A stretch of 28,605 nucleotides of DNA, taken from IMG/VR virus record IMGVR_UViG_3300030331_005795, positions 1 through 28,605 of that record; one strand, 5' to 3'. Shown here in pieces: positions 25,081 to 28,605 of this stretch. Position numbers and translations under genes: made by a program. Every line of letters starts with the position of its first letter. Position 1 is the first letter of the stretch. The notes below the pieces were generated by a model, which ran no database searches, was not told the DNA's origin, and worked only from the letters and a program-made list of their open reading frames with translations. The DNA is from a virus.

Positions 25081-25378
25081 CTTTAATCCCCTTATCATCA
25101 ATATATATGTCCCCTGCAGGTTTCCCTAAAAACAGTTCATGAAAATTGACATTCCAATTTTTTAGTTGTTGGTAAGTTAGTTCGTAAAATGCTTCATGAG
25201 CATAGCTGTAAGAATTATTTGAACGGCCCATTCCTCGTGCAGTTTGAAAAATTATCCTGTGTCCATTTTTATACAAATTGTTTACAAAATTAATTCTATC
25301 TTGAATTGGTTTTGCTTTTGAATAATCTCCCTCTGTTTTAGTGCATATAGTGCCGTCAATATCAAATACATATGTCAT
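25046..25378 (-). CDS. Small HAD-family phosphatase-like protein
   Basis: This 110-residue protein has all four HAD motifs in a minimal form. Motif I is D6-I-D8-G-T, with the nucleophile D6; motif II is T46 in FQTARGMG; motif III is K86 in LGKPAGD; motif IV is D94-D95 in YIDDKG. It has almost no cap, as in compact C0-type HADs that act on larger or phosphorylated sugar substrates. Proteins of this form occur in capsule and LPS gene clusters. Here the gene lies between a sugar-phosphate nucleotidyltransferase and a cupin, so removal of a sugar phosphate is the likely role. The start overlaps the nucleotidyltransferase stop as ATGA, and its 3' end overlaps the cupin gene by about 35 bases. Confidence 0.82.
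   Translation of the reverse strand: MTYVFDIDGTICTKTEGDYSKAKPIQDRINFVNNLYKNGHRIIFQTARGMGRSNNSYSYAHEAFYELTYQQLKNWNVNFHELFLGKPAGDIYIDDKGIKDEDFFRNEFCA
25088..25093 (-). promoter_or_regulatory. Ribosome site deciding the cupin start
   Basis: AAGGGG on the minus strand, 7 bases before the ATG at 25080. It lies inside the end of the HAD gene and favours this start over the ATG at 25101. Confidence 0.55.
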
Positions 25379-25764
25379 AATATTTTTTCCAATGTTGAAG
25401 TTGTTGAGTATCCATCAACAAAATTAAAAATTTTTATGTCGCATATATCACTTCCAACAACTTCTTCAGTTTTGTAATCTCCGCCTTTAACAATAAAATC
25501 AGGTTTAATTTTTTTAATTAGTTCATACGGTGTATCTTCACTAAATATATGTACTTCATCAACAAATTTAATTGATTCTAACAGAAATTTTCTATCATTC
25601 TCAGAATTGTAAGGTCTGTGTGCACCTTTGAGTTTTTTTACACTATCATCGCTATTTAAGCCAACATAAACAACATCACCTAATGTTTTGCAATATTTAA
25701 GTAATTCTATATGGCCGCGGTGTAGGACGTCAAAGCACCCATTTGTAAAAATAATTTTGTTCAT
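25375..25764 (-). CDS. HldE C-terminal-type sugar-phosphate nucleotidyltransferase
   Basis: This 129-residue protein closely follows the adenylyltransferase domain of HldE/RfaE. It has TNGCFDVLHRGH (7-18) with the HxGH pair H15 and H18, then LKGAHRPYN (45-53), EDTPYELIKKIKPDFIVKGGDY (76-97), EEVVG (100-104) and the C-terminal GYSTT (118-122). In HldE this domain transfers AMP to heptose 1-phosphate. Related enzymes use CTP with glycerol 3-phosphate, but the KGGDY and GYSTT motifs favour the HldE type. The kinase domain that normally precedes it is absent. Overlaps of ATGA type tie it to the SDR gene upstream and the HAD gene downstream. It probably supplies an activated heptose or similar sugar; the exact sugar and nucleotide are inferred. 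Confidence 0.88.
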   Translation of the reverse strand: MNKIIFTNGCFDVLHRGHIELLKYCKTLGDVVYVGLNSDDSVKKLKGAHRPYNSENDRKFLLESIKFVDEVHIFSEDTPYELIKKIKPDFIVKGGDYKTEEVVGSDICDIKIFNFVDGYSTTSTLEKIL

Positions 25765-26264
25765 AATTTTAACATTTCAAAAACTAATTCAGCAGAAATT
25801 TTTTGTCCTTGAAACGAAAGTATTTTTGAATATCCATCATACTCAAGGCTTTTAATAATATTTTTGCAAACATCATTTAGCAACATTAATTCCATTATAC
25901 CATATGGTTTTATTTTTTTATATTTTAATAACTGTAAAGTTCCTTTTGTGCCTACTATTGTTGGAAACCTCAACACTAAACAATTTTTGCAATTTTGAAT
26001 TAAATACGATTCAGCTAGATGTTTATACATAACATACCATGAACTTTTTTCAGATTTTGTTGAGATAAATATTATTTTATCATTTTTGTTTTTATCAACA
26101 AAATTTTTAAATTTTTTATATTCTAATTTTTGAATATTTTTAGACTTATCGTCAATATTCCATGTATGATATATGTGAGTTTTACATTCACAAATTGCAT
26201 CTATTAATTTATTACTCAATAAGCTACCTAGTTGACCCCTGCCATTTGCTAATATAACATTCAT
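25761..26264 (-). CDS. Minimal SDR/epimerase-like protein
   Basis: This 167-residue protein has hallmarks of the extended short-chain dehydrogenase/epimerase fold but is about half the usual length of 300 or more. A glycine motif G8-x-G10-x-x-G13 stands at the N-terminus. IIFIST (64-69) fits the strand holding the catalytic Ser/Thr, and Y77-x-x-x-K81 fits the catalytic pair. CLVLRFPTIVG (95-105) matches the VIRP.NVYG strand of sugar epimerases. Much of the region between the nucleotide-binding strands and most of the substrate domain is missing, so activity is uncertain. It is very Lys- and Ile-rich, reflecting the local AT content. It overlaps both neighbours by four bases. It may epimerise, reduce, or only bind a nucleotide sugar. 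Confidence 0.72.
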   Translation of the reverse strand: MNVILANGRGQLGSLLSNKLIDAICECKTHIYHTWNIDDKSKNIQKLEYKKFKNFVDKNKNDKIIFISTKSEKSSWYVMYKHLAESYLIQNCKNCLVLRFPTIVGTKGTLQLLKYKKIKPYGIMELMLLNDVCKNIIKSLEYDGYSKILSFQGQKISAELVFEMLKL

Positions 26265-27313
26265 ACCAAAACAAACTTTATTTGTTCGTAATTAAGTTCT
26301 TTGTTGGTTAAGAAAAAATATTTTAATAATATTTCTTTTAAAAGTTCTGGATATTTGGCTGTGTTATCATCATTATAAGCATTTAGATCATGTTGCATTC
26401 GCGAATGCAGTGGAGCGTTTGGGTGGTTATGATATCCTAGACCAGCTTTTTTAGCCTGCGGGTCATTCATCCACTCCAAAGCGCTTCGGCCGCAAAATAA
26501 ATTATCCCAGTAGTTTCCAGTTTGATTTGAAATGTAATTGTAACCACTGCAAGGAGCCTCGATTGCTTTGACATGTCTAACTTGTAAATCTGATACAACA
26601 ACCCAATCTTTTTTAATTGCTTTACAACTGTAAATATAAGTTGATTCAGCACAAAATGCAACAAAAACATCAGGCGATATTCTTTTGTCAAACGTTTTCC
26701 AAAACTCATTTGAAAACAAGCTTGCGTGTAAATTACATGTACCACCAGGGGGAACAACAAAATCTTCTCCAGCTATTTGAATGTCACCAAATTTTGTTTC
26801 ATACACAAACCCCCCTCTTGATTTAGACCATGCCGAGAATGCTTCGGGAGAATCCTCAACCATGGTATCACCAATATAGCCACCCATTAAATCATTAAAA
26901 GCTGTGTCAGTATCTGTTTGAATTGTTACAATACCGTACTTATCTGTTTCTAATCTTTTATAAGCTTCAGACAAAACATGTGTTTGATTGTCAAAATTAA
27001 CACCAGAGTCAATGTATAAGTATCCTTCAAATTCTCCATATTTATTTACCATTTCTTTAACGGTTTTGTTAAAAGTAACTTGAATTACATTTTTTTCTGG
27101 GTATAAACAATATGAAATTTTGTCTCCAAATTCTTGGTATAACCGTCTAAAACAGCCTTCACTGTTCATACAAGATGATAATACAACATGAAAACCATCA
27201 AAGTCTTGATTTAATACATTTTGAATACAATCAATATACCAATCAATAGCTTCTCTCTTAATTCCACATGTATTGTAAACAACTAACATTTTTCTATTTT
27301 CTATAGTTTTCAT
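26261..27313 (-). CDS. Putative GT-A-type glycosyltransferase
   Basis: This 350-residue protein resembles GT-A glycosyltransferases loosely. It has an N-terminal strand MLVVYNTCGIKREAI, a second strand FHVVLSSC (41-48), and YLYIDSGVNF (98-107), where D102 is a candidate for the metal-binding DxD-like position. A later acidic site, AESTYIYSC, could hold the base. The mid part, residues 140-215, has GGYIGDT and PGGTCNLHASLF. No transmembrane segment is apparent. It would transfer a sugar from a nucleotide donor to an unknown acceptor. The gene follows the radical SAM gene by 7 bases, with a GAGGT ribosome site, and overlaps the SDR gene as ATGA. The family assignment is by pattern and context, and the acceptor could be host polysaccharide or a virion protein. 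Confidence 0.68.
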   Translation of the reverse strand: MKTIENRKMLVVYNTCGIKREAIDWYIDCIQNVLNQDFDGFHVVLSSCMNSEGCFRRLYQEFGDKISYCLYPEKNVIQVTFNKTVKEMVNKYGEFEGYLYIDSGVNFDNQTHVLSEAYKRLETDKYGIVTIQTDTDTAFNDLMGGYIGDTMVEDSPEAFSAWSKSRGGFVYETKFGDIQIAGEDFVVPPGGTCNLHASLFSNEFWKTFDKRISPDVFVAFCAESTYIYSCKAIKKDWVVVSDLQVRHVKAIEAPCSGYNYISNQTGNYWDNLFCGRSALEWMNDPQAKKAGLGYHNHPNAPLHSRMQHDLNAYNDDNTAKYPELLKEILLKYFFLTNKELNYEQIKFVLV

Positions 27314-27320
27314 TTTTACC

Positions 27321-28502
27321 TCAAATAAAGTCAGGGTGCTTTAGTGTTTGCCTAATAATACTTTTATCTTCTAGCAACTTTTCTTTAGTTACCCTTTTGT
27401 TTTTTAAATCTTGTTGAATTTTCCACATAGCTTTGTTGCTTTCGTGTGGTTTACAAAGTTTTGTACAATTTTTAAAACACTCAACGTTTTCAATCAAGTT
27501 CATAACTTCTCGTCTTTTTTGCAAATTATTCCAAATAGATTTAAAAGAATCTTCATACAAGTTGCCATAACTATATTGTTTCCAGCCTCTGTGGTTAGTG
27601 CAAACGTACACGTGACCATCTGCACCAATACATGGTGATAACTGAGAACCTAAACATTGTTTATAGTCCCTACCAAACTTTTCTCTGTCCATTGCTAAAT
27701 CTTCAAATTTGTATCCATTAACTTGAAATTTGTCACCCAATATTTTTTCTGCTTGTGTTAACAATGGATTGACTTTTTCTGTCCAAAATTCAAGTTCTCG
27801 CTGTTCACCGCCTTTTTCACGAATAACAATTTCAGGCTTATATTGACAATAAGACAAATCATAATCACTAAAAAATTCTGCAAAGTCTACAATTTCTGAA
27901 TACGTGTCCGGTGAAATAACATACCCTACACCAATGTCAATTTTGTTATTATATGTTTTGTTGACTTCAATAAGTTTTTGAAGATTAGAAACCATCTTGT
28001 CCCAATCTTGACGCCCCCTGGCGCGTCGGACACCATTATATGTCTCTCTCGTACCAGCATCAACTGAAATGCGTACCCACGTCATGTTTTCGACCAACGC
28101 CTCAAACATATCCCATTTATCAAATAGCGTTCCGTTAGTAAACATTCCCATTTTAATATTATTTTTGCCACAATATTCAATGGCTTCTTTAAGATGTCTA
28201 TTCAAAGTTGGTTCACCGCCACCAGTCCAATTAATTGCTTTAACTCCCATATCTACAAAATCTTCGCAAAGTGACATTAAAACTTCTCTAGACATAAGTG
28301 CTCTAGAAAACGTTTCGGTTCCCTTATATTTTTCAAAATGAATATAAGAAGACAAACAAAAACTACATGCATGGTTGCAGGCATTACTTGGATCAACTTC
28401 AACTAAAACAGGTGAAGTATATCCAGTTTCAATATGTTCTATTGCTCTGTCAACGTTTGCAATAATTTTAGATTGTGGATTGAATATTTTACTTTCTTTC
28501 AT
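27321..28502 (-). CDS. Radical SAM enzyme with SPASM-like C-terminus
   Basis: This 393-residue protein has the radical SAM cluster motif C42-x3-C46-x2-C49 (CNHACSFC), then GGGEPT (94-99), which binds the SAM methionine, and the later strand WVRISVDAG (142-150). The C-terminal third has a cysteine set of C283, C291, C301, C342, C346 and C350 around CIGADGHVYVC and CFKNCTKLC. This fits a SPASM/twitch region holding an auxiliary iron-sulphur cluster. Such enzymes modify peptides, sugars or other substrates by radical chemistry. The neighbouring glycosyltransferase and sugar genes suggest a carbohydrate substrate, but a peptide is possible. No small precursor-peptide gene was found in the window. 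The start overlaps the previous gene's stop by 14 bases. Confidence 0.87.
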   Translation of the reverse strand: MKESKIFNPQSKIIANVDRAIEHIETGYTSPVLVEVDPSNACNHACSFCLSSYIHFEKYKGTETFSRALMSREVLMSLCEDFVDMGVKAINWTGGGEPTLNRHLKEAIEYCGKNNIKMGMFTNGTLFDKWDMFEALVENMTWVRISVDAGTRETYNGVRRARGRQDWDKMVSNLQKLIEVNKTYNNKIDIGVGYVISPDTYSEIVDFAEFFSDYDLSYCQYKPEIVIREKGGEQRELEFWTEKVNPLLTQAEKILGDKFQVNGYKFEDLAMDREKFGRDYKQCLGSQLSPCIGADGHVYVCTNHRGWKQYSYGNLYEDSFKSIWNNLQKRREVMNLIENVECFKNCTKLCKPHESNKAMWKIQQDLKNKRVTKEKLLEDKSIIRQTLKHPDFI

Positions 28503-28605
28503 CTTCTAGCCATTTTAAAAAGTATATTGTTGGATCATTGAAATATTCTCTAACAATTGTTTCAAAATATTGTTTTGCTTCTTCAGCTTTCTGTTTTAAA
28601 ACCTG
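28489..28605 (-). CDS. C-terminal end of an unknown protein
   Basis: Only the last 38 residues are in the window. They are helical and charged, ending FNDPTIYFLKWLEDERK. The stop overlaps the radical SAM start by 14 bases, so it is co-translated with the cassette. No family can be named. Confidence 0.6.
   Translation of the reverse strand, partial: QVLKQKAEEAKQYFETIVREYFNDPTIYFLKWLEDERK

Noticed and set aside
1-28605. tRNA genes, CRISPR arrays, insertion sequences, integrase or att sites
   Set aside because: Nearly all bases are taken up by coherent protein genes, the gaps are too short for a tRNA or array, and no transposase or integrase motif was seen.

Overview
The window is a 28.6 kb, AT-rich, gene-dense stretch with every supported gene on the minus strand. 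Genes overlap or sit a few bases apart, and the longest non-coding gap is 47 bp. Homologues of T4 tail and late-transcription genes (gp25, gp6 and a gp55-type sigma factor) identify it as the genome of a T4-like contractile-tailed phage. The small companion genes and the nucleotide-sugar genes resemble those of marine T4-like phages such as cyanophages and pelagiphages. The host cannot be fixed from this window. No tRNA, rRNA, integrase, transposase, CRISPR array or clear terminator was seen.

Layout in transcription order (right to left). (1) About 28.6-23.9 kb is a glycan or nucleotide-sugar cassette: the end of an unknown gene, a radical SAM/SPASM enzyme, a GT-A-like glycosyltransferase, a very short SDR/epimerase-like protein, an HldE-C-type nucleotidyltransferase, a small HAD phosphatase, a cupin, and a UDP-glucose/GDP-mannose dehydrogenase lacking its C-terminal domain. 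From the glycosyltransferase onward almost every stop codon overlaps the next start. (2) About 23.9-22.1 kb holds small genes and late transcription: a 67-aa conserved-looking protein, an FmdB-type zinc ribbon, a 111-aa membrane-anchored protein, the gp55-like sigma factor, and a 97-aa helical acidic protein that might be a co-activator. (3) About 22.1-9.3 kb is the tail and baseplate block: a protein joining a hub-like N-terminal region to an Amidase_2 peptidoglycan hydrolase, a 395-aa probable structural protein, a 2158-aa protein with EF-hand-like loops, gp25, gp6, and a 517-aa protein with a DNRLRE-like domain. (4) From 9298 leftward the minus strand stays open to the window edge. It encodes at least 3099 residues of a giant virion protein with two LamG/concanavalin-type domains.

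How it may fit together: the sigma factor would direct transcription of the late structural genes next to it. The amidase would breach peptidoglycan at the tail tip, gp25 and gp6 would build baseplate wedges, and the DNRLRE-like and LamG proteins are candidates for glycan recognition. The sugar cassette could alter host surface glycans during infection or decorate the virion. That last link is inference from gene adjacency only.
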